Notes under the pieces: generated by a model | What the model saw: only the letters and a program-made list of their open reading frames with translations | What the model was told of the DNA's origin: nothing | The model's database searches: none | Made by a program: the position numbers and the translations under genes | Source: Silene latifolia | Lineage: Eukaryota > Streptophyta > Magnoliopsida > Caryophyllales > Caryophyllaceae | Direction of reading: 5' to 3' | Assembly: GCF_048544455.1 (NCBI RefSeq) | Contig: NC_133538.1 | Span: forward strand, 456,147,311 to 456,211,310 | DNA length: 64,000 bases | Part shown: positions 23,500 through 35,901 of the stretch, one piece after another | Layout of the letters: every line of letters begins with the position of its first letter | Numbering within the stretch: the stretch's first letter is position 1

Positions 23500-24099
23500 T
23501 AAAATGCAACTAATGGAACGGAAAAGATAACTCAGAGCTAGCTACAAATGCCCACTTAAGCCAATATAATGCAAGCAAGCTAACAATTATAGCAAACAGT
23601 CAAATGCAAACGAGTTGTAAGATGTTTATAATAAAGTCAACCGTCGACCTTGCAAGACCTTAAATAATGGACTCTCACGGGTCACTCTTCTCTCATGAAG
23701 CAAAGGGTGAACATATATATGTAAGAGAGAAAGAAAAATAGTCGCTCACCTAAACTACGACCCACATAAACATGCATGCAACTAATATGACAGACAATTC
23801 TAACTACCGTACACACATTCCAACCAAACAAGGTCCTGTCACAGCCGAGGGCTTACAAAAATATGGTAAAGTGAGGCAATGGGTAAGAAAAGGCAAAACA
23901 TTTATGGGAATGTGGAGGTATAGGTGATCAAGCTAGTACCTAAACAAAACCATATGACAACATCCATTTCCAACTCAATTATAGAATTAAGCACATGCCC
24001 TTCATTTGGCATAAAATCTCACCAAACCGAACTAGAAACACTCCTCAAATGATATAAGATAGAACATAGGAGCAGAAACCGACTAATCAACAAACAACA

Positions 24100-24240
24100 T
24101 CTCTTTTTTCAAATTTTTCCTTTCTTTTTCTATTTTTTTCGGTTTCTTCTTTTCTTCTTTTTCGAATTTTTTTTTCTTTTTTCATTTTCGAATTCCTTTT
24201 TTTTTTCAACTTCTTTTTTTTTTCTTTTTCACGTCTTTTT
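24100..24240 (-). repeat. Purine-only tract in D (A/G on element strand)
   Basis: About 140 bp almost entirely C/T on the plus strand, hence A/G on the element strand. The copy at about 40264-40406 is nearly identical. The lysine/glutamate-rich ORF read here is a consequence of composition, not a gene. Confidence 0.8.
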
Positions 24241-25151
24241 TCATCATCCTCCTTTCCTTCATAAATTACCAACTCCAAGTCAACAGATACAAGCCAAAAT
24301 TTGATACAATGAAATATATACCGCAAAACATACACTAAACTAGCTTGACAAGGCAGGCTAAATTTGGAATGTAGCTAAAGGTCAACTGGCAAATTTGGCT
24401 AATGTGGAGTTTATGGGTAAAAACGAAAGAAAAGGGAAATGTAAGCACCTCCCCGCATGTGACACCAACCACTAACCCGAATGTATGAAGGGAAAAAGCA
24501 ATTGAATTTCATATATGTGCAAATTGATGATACATGTTATGCAAGGAGTAACTACTCACAATCCTACATGAAACCGGTCATAAATGACACCAGTTTATAA
24601 GGCTCTAATCCTTAGAAATTATAAGTAGCTTGCCAAAATTTCAGGTCAAGTCTATTCGTTCAGCTAAATTAAACATTAACTCGTAGATATGCAATAAGAC
24701 AAAGCTAAAAGATAACAATTCAATGCAAGGCTTAAGCAAAAAGACAAATGCAGTGCAATTTCATCATTGAAATCGACCGTTCCGACTCAATCTACATGCT
24801 AAAATAAACGTGAAAATTTTTGAATTTTTAACAATTTTCTGATTTTTATTGAATTTTTGAATTTTTAACAAAAATAAACAATAATGCAAACGTAAATTGA
24901 ACGTGATAACTGAAATGCAATGAAAACAAAATGCGAACACAGATATGGATGCATAACCTCCCCAAACCTAACTACAATGCCCCCATTGTACCAAAACATG
25001 GACAGAAATGCAAACCAAGGAGAAAAGAGAGTAAATACGGAAAAACTCACAAAATGCGCGAATAAAGGGACCTCCCCAAACCGACCATGAACATGGGAGG
25101 TTGCTAAAGGCCCGGAAAACCGTCTCAGGAAGCTAATCCAAGTCAACAATA

Positions 25152-25335
25152 CTCGGTCAAGAGGAATAGTGTCTGATCGAGTAGAATGGGCGCTCAAAAC
25201 TGCTCGATCGAATGGAATTTAGATCGATCGAGTGGTTTCTCATCCTGCAGGTGGTCAATCGAGTAGATTAATCACTCGATCGAGTGAATCCATCAGCTAA
25301 AGTGCTCGATCGAGTAGAAAAACTACTCGATCGAG
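25152..25335. repeat. CTCGATCGAG array in D 3' region
   Basis: Eight sites, several with one or two changes, start at 25152, 25172, 25203, 25223, 25254, 25275, 25305 and 25326: spacings 20, 31, 20, 31, 21, 30, 21. The duplicate body has the same array at about 41319-41500. Confidence 0.9.
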
Positions 25336-26155
25336 TGATTCTCAATGTATTGCCTGCAAAAACGCAACGTAAACAGCCCGTAAACTAACTAGACAAGTAT
25401 ACTGAGATAGTCTATGGTATAAAAACCATTTATTACAACTTAAGGTAAATAAAAATGCAGAAATAAATCGCCGGGTTGCCTCCCGGGTAGCGCTAGCTTC
25501 AGTCAGGTCCCAGCTCGACCTTCTTTTCTTCGAGCTCTCTAATTAGTCACAATCAAAACAGCTCAAAGCGCGCAGCATTAAATCATAAACCTGCGCATGT
25601 GCTACAAAAAAGCATAAGTAGCACCAAAGTGGAATAGCAAAATAGGAAATAAAGATGTTTAACTTTTTAAGTCGTACAAATTTCCTATGAGCGCTCCTAA
25701 ATTTATCCACAAAATAAAGGAGCGCGGGAGCAATTGTCAATATATTAGGGTCCCGATTCAGATTAGCAATTTTGACATGACAAGTACGGTGAAAGGCAGT
25801 TAAGTTATACGTCCACATGGGAGGGGGTATAGCATTAAAAGAATAAGCACGAGTCAAATGAGGTAGCTTACTTTGAAAATCAACAATAATAAAATTACCG
25901 CTAATTACCTCAGGTAGGTTGCTCTCAATGGAGTCATCGACAAAAGAGTGTAATACCTCATCCGTGCGAGGAGCAAATACCGACTCAGCTGTCTCTTTGT
26001 CACCCTCCTCAGTGGAATTCGTCCCGTAAATTTCAGCCTCAAGTGCATCCAGCTCGACTTTGAATAGGGGAGATTCACCGTATCCATTATCATCATCAAA
26101 ATCGTCATCTAAATCAAACCCATATGACGAATCAAAGCTCCCAATGGCCAAATCA

Positions 26156-26289
26156 GTCGATCGAGCGGAATAGCTACTCGATCGACCAATTTCCTCCTGA
26201 ATTCCACTCGATCGAGTAGAAATTCCACTCGATCGAGCACTTTCTCCAGGCAAATCACTCGATCGACCTATATTAGTCACTCGATCGAT
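26156..26289. repeat. Palindrome array inside the D ORF
   Basis: Six CTCGATCGAG-type sites start at 26156, 26177, 26207, 26228, 26258 and 26280, spacings 21, 30, 21, 30, 22. In codons that is 7 and 10, so the first five share one reading phase and give a recurring Arg-Ser-Ser/Thr word. Confidence 0.9.
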
Positions 26290-26549
26290 TGATTCCTCCT
26301 GAAAAGGGCTGAAATCTTCGCGTGAGGCATTGAAATAAGATAGAAACTCGTCATCCGAGTCATAGAGGTCATCCTCAGCATTGGGTAGCATGGTTTCCTC
26401 AGGGGAAAGACCGCTCTCAGCAAGGTATACCTCTTCTTCTTGCATCTCAGCTGCTAACTGAGCAATTTCAGTTTCGAGCTTAAGGAATCGAGCGTCCATA
26501 TTTTTATTGCTCTCTTGCATTTGTGATACAAGCGTTCCCATTAAATATG

Positions 26550-28306
26550 TGATGTGACCATAATTGGCGCATATTTAGCCCCCGAATTACCATTGTTTCT
26601 ATGCTTTTTAGTGCCTATTTGGGTCATTTCTTATCTTTAGTTCTTTGTTTTGCATATTCTTTGAGATTTTGATCCCTTGGTAGGAAAGGAGTAAGAATCT
26701 TGCATTTTCATGGCAAAACAAGGCTAAATTGATCATATTCAATGACCAAGCATCATGGAGAGACAAGACTAGAAGGCCTTTGTACATAGCATAGTAGAAG
26801 AGCATTGTTGAGAAAAGGATCCTTGAGTCCCCAAGGAAATCCCCAAGGAATTCATGAAGAAAAGGGAAGAAAAAGAAGAAGGAAAGTTCTTTGAACTACA
26901 ATCCGAACGGATTGTAGAGAATCCGTCCGTCCTCGCCAATCCGAGCGTCCCACAAAGGAATCCGCTCGGATTCCCCTCGCCAATCCGAGCGTCTTGCCCA
27001 AGAATCCGCTCGGATCCCTCAGTCCAGATCCGGCCGTCCCGACTCCCATCCGCACGGATCGCAAAGACAAAGACGTTTTCATTCCTCAAGCATCGATAAG
27101 AGAAGCCCTTCTCCCGGATAATCCCGGAGGCTCCTTGCTCAACTTAAAAAGTGTAATTACTAGTTTAGCCCTTAGTTAACCCTAATACATCCTCCCTAAT
27201 TTTCACTATAAATACCCCATTAGTCTAATTAGAGGAGCATGTTCTTCTTATCAATAATTAGTGTAGTTAATATCAATCAAATCTCTCTTCAATATTGTAA
27301 TCAAATATTAATCAAGTTCTAATCCAAGTTTTAGTTCTTTAATCTCTCTCTTGTTCTTACTTTATTTTGGGTAATTGAAGATTATTTGGGTTATTATTGG
27401 GAGATTGACAACCTCTCAATCTAGGATTCAAGTACTTCTATTATTCTTGCTTTATTATTGGAATCATTAGTAGGTATAATCTCTTAATCCCTTTTTAATT
27501 ATTGCTAATTACTTTCATTTATTCATCATGTTTCATTATGTTAGTATGATTGACAACCTTTCTAGCATGATCAATATGATAATGAGTGAGTAGTCTCTTA
27601 GCTAGGGTTTAATGGGTGATTAGGGGAAACCAACATGGGGAATGATTCATGCTTAAATTAATATGCTTTCATACCTTATTTGCTTGCTTGTTTTGATCTT
27701 AATACATGCACATGTTATATTTGATGAAATGCTAAGCCTATGAATCCTTGCATTTACTATCATCTTCTATCCTTTCAACTTGACTTGTAAGACATAACCC
27801 AACTCGAGTCTTGTTAGACCATGCATGTGTTAAGTAGGGAAGATTAAGTCGACTTGTAGGTGTTGTACAATCCAAGAGATTCGGCTCCGGGACCCAAACT
27901 TTCCTAGGATTGTAAGATATAACCCAACTCAATCCATCACAACAATAATTGCTTGCTTATAATTTGAGAACATGTTTGTATGATCATATCCCATGATTCC
28001 CCTATGAACCCATGACACCCTAGTGCTTTTAATCAATTGTTTACACCCCTTATTTTATTTACCTTGTTAGTTTATTTTCATTGCTATCTTAGTTTAGTAA
28101 CCTTCTACATCAACCCAATTTGTGACACCCCTAGACACCACTAGTTACAATAGAATCTTCATTTCAATACCCGTCCCTTGGGATCCGACCTTTACTTGCC
28201 TCTTTACTAATTGTAGAGTTGTTTGTGAAGTATAAATTGTGTTTTGTATCGACCATTGACCAACGACCACATATGCTTAATTGTGAACACGAAATGGCTC
28301 CGATCA
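26550..28306 (+). mobile_element. 5' LTR of Athila2
   Basis: 1757 bp, TGATGTGACC...CTCCGATCA. U3 palindrome array 26900-27060; TATA box 27207-27214. It differs from the right LTR mainly by about 58 bp that the right copy lacks and by several changes in the array. Confidence 0.92.
26900..27060. repeat. AATCCG/CGGATT array in Athila2 U3
   Basis: Sites begin at about 26900, 26920, 26938, 26959, 26982, 27003, 27027 and 27047 (spacings 20, 18, 21, 23, 21, 24, 20). The words match those of Athila1 but the spacer sequences do not. Counterpart in the right LTR at about 36250-36410. Confidence 0.85.
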
Positions 28307-28445
28307 AAAATGGCGCCGTTGCCGGGGACGGTGTTTAATTGATTTAAGATTTCTTTTATTGTTTTTAATTGTGTCTTTTTCACCTTGGGGAAGTAAAACT
28401 CCTCAAGGTTTGTTCTAATTGTTTTTGAGTTGTTTGATATTTTGC
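28307..28445 (+). promoter_or_regulatory. Primer site and leader hairpin of Athila2
   Basis: TGGCGCCGTTGCCGGGGA at 28310-28327 is the tRNA-Asp primer site. The leader hairpin is CCTTGGGGA (28383-28391) with TCCTCAAGG (28400-28408), one G-U pair replacing A-U of Athila1. Confidence 0.85.
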
Positions 28446-31231
28446 ATGTCTAGAAGGTTACAAAGAGATTTGTTACCTTTTGACCGTGAAATCGAAAGAA
28501 CCTTGACGAATAATAGGAGACTTGTTAGGAGGAATTTGGGGGGTGTTGGTGAAGTTGTTCAACCCACTAGTGAGTTTGTCAATCCTTTCGCAATAGAAGG
28601 AGAAGAGAACCCATTAAACAATACCACACAAAATCCACCTACAATGCCTAAATTCTCGTCACACTCTATACCCACCGAGGAGGATTTACCAAATGGTACT
28701 CCTACCCCACAACATCTTACCGGAAACTTTATTGCCAAGTCCGCCTTCATCCAACTAGTTGAGAGGAGCCAATTCGGGGGAATGCCTAGTGAGAACCCCC
28801 ATTCTCATATGGAAACCTTTTGCGATTATTGTGAAGCTATCTCTCAAACGGGCGTGACTCAAGACCAAATAAGATGGGTCTTATTTCCTTTTTCGTTAAT
28901 CGGCACCGCAAAGCAATGGTTGAAGGGCCTTGATAAGGCCACCCTTGGAATAGATTCTTGGAAGAAGCTAGCTCTAGCTTTCTACAAAAAATTCTACCCA
29001 CCGGAAAAGACCAATATGCTAAGAGCTCAAATTACGGGTTTTAAGCAAAGGGATGAAGAGTCTTTGTATGAAGCTTGGGAGCGGTTCAAAGGTATTTGTC
29101 GCTCATGTCCTCACCATGGACTTAGCGAATGGTTTTTAGTGCAACAATTTTGGAATGGTTTATATGAAGATTCAAGGAACATTCTCAATATGGGATCAAA
29201 TGGAATGTTCACCGAAGTTGATGACAATCAAACATGGAACAAGATTGAGGAAATGGCGGTCCATAATTCGCAATATAGTAGGCCTCGCAAGGCTACTAGA
29301 GGAGGAAAGTATGAAGTGGACACCGTTACTCAATTGGGTGCTCAACTTAGTGCTCACATTGACACAATCAACTTGAAGTTTGAACAAGCTATGGCTAGAC
29401 TTGAGGAAAGCTCAAAATCATCAAAGCATCATGTCAATGCCATGACGGCATCCTCATCAATCCCAAGCGGGATATGTGAGAATTGTGGAACCTTGGGTCA
29501 TGACTCAAGTGAGTGTAGGGGAACAACCGAGCAAGTCAATGCTTTCCAAGCTTACAAAAGTGGTACCCCTTATTCAAATTTTTACAATGAAAACACCAAG
29601 TTCCATCCAAATCTTTCATACAAAAGCCAAAATGTCCAAAACCCTCAAACAACATACACTCCACCACCCATGAGAAATCAAAATCAAAGACCCTTTTTCA
29701 ATCAAAACCAAGGTTACCAAAATCAAAACCCATACAATCACCACAATGACCAAGGTTTTGATGTCCAAAAGCGGTCCTCCAAATGCAAAAGAATCAACAA
29801 GAATTTTTCACCCAAATGCAAAAAGATAGCCAAGCAAAAGACACCACCATCAACAACATTCTAGCTCACACCAAGATGTTGGAAACACAATTGACCCAAC
29901 TAGCATCTTCTAGCTCACAAAGACAAAAGGGGCAATTACCACCACAAAGTAATCCCCCTAGACATGAAACGGTTAGTGCCATTCACTTGAGAAGTGGTAC
30001 AAGATATGAAGCACCGAAGGAGCAAGTTGAGGATGAAGTTGTGAGAGCTAGTGAGAATGAAGTTGTGGTGCAAGAAGGGGAATCATCAAAAGAAGAAAGT
30101 TCAAAGAAAAATGAAGACAAAGCCAAAGAGAAGGAGCCCATTGTGATTAGACTTCCTTTTCCAAGTCGTCAAGCCAAGCCTAAATTTGATGATCAACTTG
30201 GGAAGTTCATGGAAATTGTGAAGAACTTAGAAGTCTCAATTCCTTTCACGGAATTAATCAATCACGTTCCGGCCTATGCAAAGTACATGAAAGATATCCT
30301 CACAAAGAAGAAGTCAATCCGGAAACTTGAGACTATCGCCTTCACCAAGGTGAGTAGTACCATACTTCAAGGGAGTTCACCTCCAAAACTAAAGGATCCG
30401 GGAAGCTTCTCAATACCGTGTACCATTGGCGACACAACGATCAACAAAGCCTTATGTGATCTAGGGGCTAGTGTGAGTGTCATGCCGTACTCGGTAAGTA
30501 AAAGGTTGGGAATGGGAGAGCTTAAATGTACCAATATCACTCTTCAAATGGCCGATAGATCGACGAAGACACCGCTAGGGATATGGGAAGATGTCCCCGT
30601 GCGAATTGGGAAGTTTTTCATCCCGGTGGACTTTGTCATAGTTGATATGGAGGAAGATTCCAACATTCCAATCATCTTAGGAAGACCTTTCCTACACACC
30701 GCGGGTGCGGTGATTGATGTGAAACATGGAGAGCTCACTCTAGAAGTGGGAGATGAAAGCATAACTTTTAATCTTGACAAGACCATGAGAGCTCCTCGTC
30801 TGCATGAGCCATGTTTCATGATTGATCATTATAGCCGGAAAGATGAGAAGAAGAAATCGGAACTCCAATGGAGGAAGAAAGTTGAAGATGCTCCTTTCAA
30901 AGAGCAAGTGAATTTTGACAAAGAGAGCTTGCAAAGCTCATCAAAATCAACCAAGGAAGAAGAAGATGGCCTCATTGGCCAAGAAAAGAAATTGGGAGAG
31001 TTGTCTCCATCTAAGCAAGAGATTTTCAATGATCAACTCAATGAAGTTTGTGGTCTTTGGGATGACGAATTTGAAGGGATCTTTAATCCCTACATTGGGC
31101 ATGCCATCGATCATGATCAACAACAAGAACCACGGTCTATTGAGGACCTCTACCATAACAATGAACAAGCTTTTGATTACTTCTTCAAGGTGTTGAGCAA
31201 CATCAACAACACCTTGAACATGCCTCCTTGA
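28446..31231 (+). pseudogene. gag-PR: Athila2 gag-protease, one frameshift
   Basis: Same domain order as in Athila1: capsid, zinc knuckle CENCGTLGHDSSEC, Q/N-rich linker, K/E-rich linker and protease with ALCDLGASVSVMP near 30455. The first frame runs 28446-29864. A one-base loss in an A-run at about 29766-29770 (Athila1 has one more A) moves the rest into the frame ending at 31231. There is no other stop. The tryptophan codon that became a stop in Athila1 is intact here. The reading frame again ends without entering reverse transcriptase. Confidence 0.9.
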
Positions 31232-32344
31232 CATCTCATCAAGAATGAGAGTTTGGTGGAGTCCTCCCTAAACCACCCCTTGTAAATATTTCTAACTCCC
31301 TAACTTACATTTTAATTTTTGTATTGCATTTTTTGTCATTTTTGGATTTATTTTTACTTTGATCAAAATAATTGTCATGTAAGAGAGAAGTGAGGGAGGG
31401 ACTAATGATTTTAATTGATGTGTAGTGCTTTACCTTAGTGTGGGGATGGCAATTGCCTAGGCTATTCATGCCTTAGTAGTGCCCCCGCAATGAAGAACAC
31501 AAGATTTGAAAGAAAGAATGATAAGGGAATGCGTTGGTGCACGGATGGAACTGAATCCGTGTACACAAGGACCAATCCGAGCGGATTCCTGAGAATCCGC
31601 CCGTCTGCAGAGGATCCGAGCGTCCTGCTGAGAAGACGCCCGTCTTGGGCTGAGCTGAAATTGCAAAAATTCTTGATCGTTGAAGAATCCGAGCGGATTT
31701 ACGGAAAGACGCCCGTCTCACAGAATCCGTCCGTCTTTTGAACAATCCGCCCGTCTTGCAGCTGAAGAAAAACAAAGAAAAATCTCTGGACAAGAATCCG
31801 TCCGTCCTGCACGAAATCCGCCCGTCTTGCAGCTGAAGAAAAACAAAGAAAAATCTCTGGACAAGAATCCGTCCGTCCTGCACGAAATCCGCCTGTCTCA
31901 TCTCAGAAGAATCCGAGCGGATTCCCCAGAATCCGCCCGTCTCTAGGCGGGATTTTTGAAAATTTGAAGCTGAAGAATCCGAACGGATTGCGCCCAATCC
32001 GCACGGATTGTCCCTGCGTCCTAAAATTGTCGAGTTCTTTAAATACCCACCCCACCTTCATTCATTCATTCATTCACTCATAAACACTACCCATAACATC
32101 AAAACCCTCATCTTCTCCATCTCAAAAACAAAAACCCTCAACAAAACTCACCAAAATCAAATCAAACCATCTTTCAAATAACAAATCAATCACTCCATCT
32201 TCATTAACAATCAAAACCAAGAACAAAATCTTCACCTTTGAGTCGATTTTTGTTCTCATAAAGGCAAAGCCTTTCACCTTCAAAATCGATTTGGGCATTC
32301 TACAAATTGAAGATTTTTGATCTTTTTCTTGGTTAGCTCATCAA
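31232..32344 (+). other. Spacer of Athila2 with palindrome array and 71-bp tandem repeat
   Basis: Counterpart of the Athila1 spacer. TAGTGTGGGGATGG lies at about 31436-31449. The AATCCG array runs from about 31555 to 32010. Within it a 71-bp unit containing CCGTCTTGCAGCTGAAG is repeated in tandem (31751 and 31822), so the array can grow by duplication of several sites at once. A (TTCA)n run is at about 32056-32076. No ORF. Confidence 0.8.
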
Positions 32345-33956
32345 ATGGCAAGAACAAAGGGAGCAACAAAAGCAAAAGCAAAGGCAACAAAGGCACCAAA
32401 GGCTACAACTCTCTCTCAAAGGCAAAAAGCTCTACAAATGAAGAAGGCTTTGGCAATGGTGGTATCAACACCAAGCTTGGAAGTGCAACAACAACAACAA
32501 ATTCCTATGGAAGCATCACCCTCTACTCCGGTAATTAATCAACTCTTGCATTACCCGGAGGTAACATTCATTTCCGATTCCCATAGAAATACATTTGTCA
32601 AGTTTGCTATGAAACAAATTCAATCCACCAAATTCATATGCCAAGATGCTTTAGAGAAGTTGGGTGTTCTTGAACAAACAAGAGTCTTTTTCAATGCCAT
32701 GGGTTTAAAGAAATTGTTTGAAATGAAGGAAGTAACATACCCCTCCCTTGTCTTGGACTTCTTAAGTTCTTTAAAAGTGACAAAAGTTGAGAATAGGAAA
32801 ATATTGAGTTTCGTCTAGCTAACACTAGTAGACGCATCACCTTTCCTAATTGGGTGAAATTTTGGGTCTTAGCGATGAACATAAATTTTATAAGCAATAT
32901 GGGAAGTATGATCCCGAGCCTCTTTGGGAGGCAATCTCCGGGAAGAAATTTGAAGATTTTAAAGCTTGTCGTGCTCTTTTGGTCCATCATCCGGGCATAA
33001 GAATATGGCACAAAGTTGTGGGAAATACCATAATTGCTAGGAAAGACACCAATCATTTCACGGGACTCGATTTTATTCTCCTTGAATCAACTTTGAATAT
33101 TGGAAGAATTCACACCAAGCCTTACAATTCTTTGAGGCTATTGGTTGATAGATGGCTCCATGTAGATAGTGGGAAGAAGGGTCAAACCGTAATTGTTAAT
33201 GGCGGCCTTGTCACGGTCCTAGCCAAGCACTTTGATCCTAATTTCAATAAGGATAGCAAGTACACGGCTAAGGATGGTGGCCATCTTATTGATATGTCCA
33301 TCTTGATTAACAAGTTTAAGTGGGTTGCTCACAATCCCCTTGATACCAAGTATGGGTGGCTTACTAGTGAGGCTCGATCATTCACTCTACCCGCAAAGAT
33401 TTGCCGTCTTAGTGTCCACCGGACCAACTATTTACTTCCCCTATCCAAGGAAGCCGAGTACATCATTCAACAACAAACGGGTGATCATGAAACTCCCTCC
33501 TCTTCCATTGTTATACCACCTTACCCCTATGATTATGAAGAGTTCAAACCGCAAGGAGTTGAAATTGGGAAAGACTATGTAACTCTTCTTATGCAAGCCA
33601 TGCACAAGCAAGCTTATGAAGATCGGAAGAATGCATATTTGGCTCAATATCCTCCCCTCCTACATCTAGCTAGGCAAGGACTCCTTGATCCATCTTGTCC
33701 TTTGCCTAGTTGGGCGGATAAAGAAGCCTTGTTTCCGGGTGCATCTAGGGAAGTGGTGGAAGACAATGAGGTTGTTGGAAATGATGAAGAATTTGATGAT
33801 AATATTGAGGAAGAAGCAAGTGGAAATGAAGAAAGAGATGGTGAAGATGGTGAAGATAATGATGAGGAAAGCAAAGAAGAAAGTGATAAGGAAAGTGGCA
33901 ATGTGACCACTTCTCATGAGGGAAGTGGTGATGATAATAGCATGATGGAAGACTAG
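32345..33956 (+). pseudogene. ATHILA ORF-1 family gene of Athila2
   Basis: Start MARTKGATK at 32345. The first frame reads to 32818, then a short region (32800-32850) with at least two small deletions relative to Athila1 shifts into the frame that runs 32850-33956. That second part is fully open and carries GGLVTVLAKHFDP, the conserved C-terminal region, and an acidic tail of about 70 residues rich in E, D and S, ending at a TAG. Function of the family is unknown. Confidence 0.85.
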
Positions 33957-35863
33957 CCTTGGAGATTCCTACTCTCCCACGGTTTGTCTATATCTCTTTG
34001 TATTTTATTTCATTTTGATCATTGTTGGTTTAGTCCTAGCAACATCAAAGGACTCACACCTCGGTTCCTTTGAGGTGTTCTTTATTGTTGCCATTTTTGT
34101 AAAATCCAAAATGACAATCTAGTTTCATGCATAGTATAGTGTGTGCATGAACTCCCCCATGCTTTGACATTAGCAATAGTGTCTTACTTGGTTTGGGGAA
34201 GTTAATGCATACGCAACGGGAGGTAATTTAAATTATCCTCTCCGTCATAACAAAAACCATGCATCATGTAGTATAGCTTAGTGTAGAATTGCATTTAGTA
34301 TAGAAATCATGCATCATCTTTGCATAATTTCCATCATTTTGGCCATTGAGGACAATGCCCATATTAGTGTGGGGATGGGAATTCTAACACTTAACTTTTA
34401 TTCAAAAACCATAAAAATTGAAAAATTTCAAAAATCATAAAAATTTAAAAATTGAAAAATCCAAAAACAAGTTCATTTCCTTTGTATATATTGTCTTGTA
34501 TATATTGTGTTTGTTTTATCCTTGTTCACTTTGATTGACTATGCCACATCCGAGACATGAGGATATTGAAGACCGCATGGTATGATCTTTCCAATCTCCT
34601 TTTTCCTCTTTATGTTAATGACTATGTGGCTTTATTTTGATTAATGCGGTAAAACAATGTGAACTTAGGACTTGCATTTAGTTTATATGGCATATTAGTT
34701 GGTAGAATCATTTGCATTAGGATGTGTATATGTTAGTTGCATCATGGCATGTAGTTTGCATGTTAGAAAAACTTTGCGAAACCGTCTATTTGGGAAGCTT
34801 GACAAATGTATATAGGCCCTAGTAGATGCTTTTTATTCTTAAGACTTTGCTTGTTAGAATACTTGTAAAACACCCTAGGATGTGTCATGCTAGTATCCTT
34901 TGACCCATGGTTTAAGGCCTAGTCAAGAGTACCTTGTGGTGTGATAACTCCTTGGCTACCGTTTATTCCAAGGTGACCCTTGAAACCATGCATACTTCCA
35001 TCATTCATCCATGTTCTACCATATTTTTGTCATCAAAGGGAATGGGCACAAAAAGAAATCAATTTGAGTTCAATGAAATGAAAAATGAAAGAAAGTTTGC
35101 AAAAATGCATCAAAAGAAAAGAGGAGCAAAAATAGACTCCTAAAGCTTCAAAAATAAGGCACCCTCCCTACATATGGGGTGACTTTGAAAATGTTCAAAA
35201 GAAATGCAAAAAGTTGTCAAGTATTGAAATGCCAAAAATCAAAAAGAATGGCAAAGAAAGTGTTCTCAAAAAGTCAAATACCACAAGAAATTGGGGGAAA
35301 AACAAAAATGAAAGCAAACTCCCAAAATGAAACTCAAATATCTATTGATCCCTTTATCCATCATATCCATTTTTGTGCATGGTAGAGAAGGGACGACCCT
35401 TCTTCTTGTCTAGGCAAGAGGGGGAATTCCGCGATCCTCCAGTGTTTCTAACACCATAGGGAGTCTACTCTTGACAAAAGCATTTAACGATTGAGGACAA
35501 AGGTACCCTAGCTTGACACCTTTTGGAGGTGATTTATTGGTATCCTTCTAGGCTTAGTAGTTTGAACAAATTGCATCTATGAAGGATTGTGTACCCTTGA
35601 ATTGCTTCCCTTGTAGATAATTTCCGCAACTTAGATGAGGAAAGTGGCTATTCTTTTGTAGATGCATCCATTATGTGTTTTTGTGTGCTTTAAAGTTTGG
35701 ATGTGTCGCCATTTTGGCAAGACCCACCTTGCCTTGCAAGAAGGCATCCTACCTCATGGTTGTCTTGTTGTGAGTTGAAGGGGCGGAGTAAGACCCGCTA
35801 ATTGTCTCATATCGGCTATTATTATTAGGTTAGGTTAGTATTGGTCCTAGTCTTTGTCACCTC
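33957..35863 (+). other. 3' region of Athila2
   Basis: About 1.9 kb without a supported gene. It has an A-rich run of repeated CAAAAATCATAAAAATT words (about 34400-34465), another TTAGTGTGGGGATGG (34364-34378), an A/G-rich stretch (about 35040-35350) that gives lysine-rich spurious ORFs, and a block shared with Athila1 up to the polypurine tract. The middle part (about 34900-35500) has little similarity to Athila1. Confidence 0.75.
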
Positions 35864-35901
35864 TTTGCTCGGGACGAGCAAAGGTTCGGTTTGGGGATAT
35901 T
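35864..35901 (+). promoter_or_regulatory. Hairpin and polypurine tract of Athila2
   Basis: TTTGCTCG (35864-35871), loop GGA, CGAGCAAA (35875-35882), followed by GGTTTGGGGATATT ending at the LTR. In Athila1 the first arm is TTTACTCG (44555-44562), leaving one mismatch. Confidence 0.8.

Larger units (their letters stand above)
23500..25542 (-). other. 3' untranslated region of element D
   Basis: Two kilobases with no credible ORF. It contains a minus-strand polypurine run at about 24100-24240, an A/T-rich stretch of repeated GAATTTTTAAC at about 24815-24870, and a second palindrome array at 25152-25335. Nearly identical sequence recurs at 39662-41715 in the duplicated body. Confidence 0.75.

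Noticed and set aside
24087..24335. Lysine/glutamate-rich ORF in D
   Set aside because: Product of the purine tract; the duplicate body has a different length and frame.
33644..33917. Serine- and leucine-rich minus-strand ORFs
   Set aside because: Complement of the acidic tail of the ATHILA ORF-1 family gene.
34934..35385. Two lysine-rich plus-strand ORFs in the Athila2 3' region
   Set aside because: A-rich composition only; they fall in the segment not shared with Athila1.
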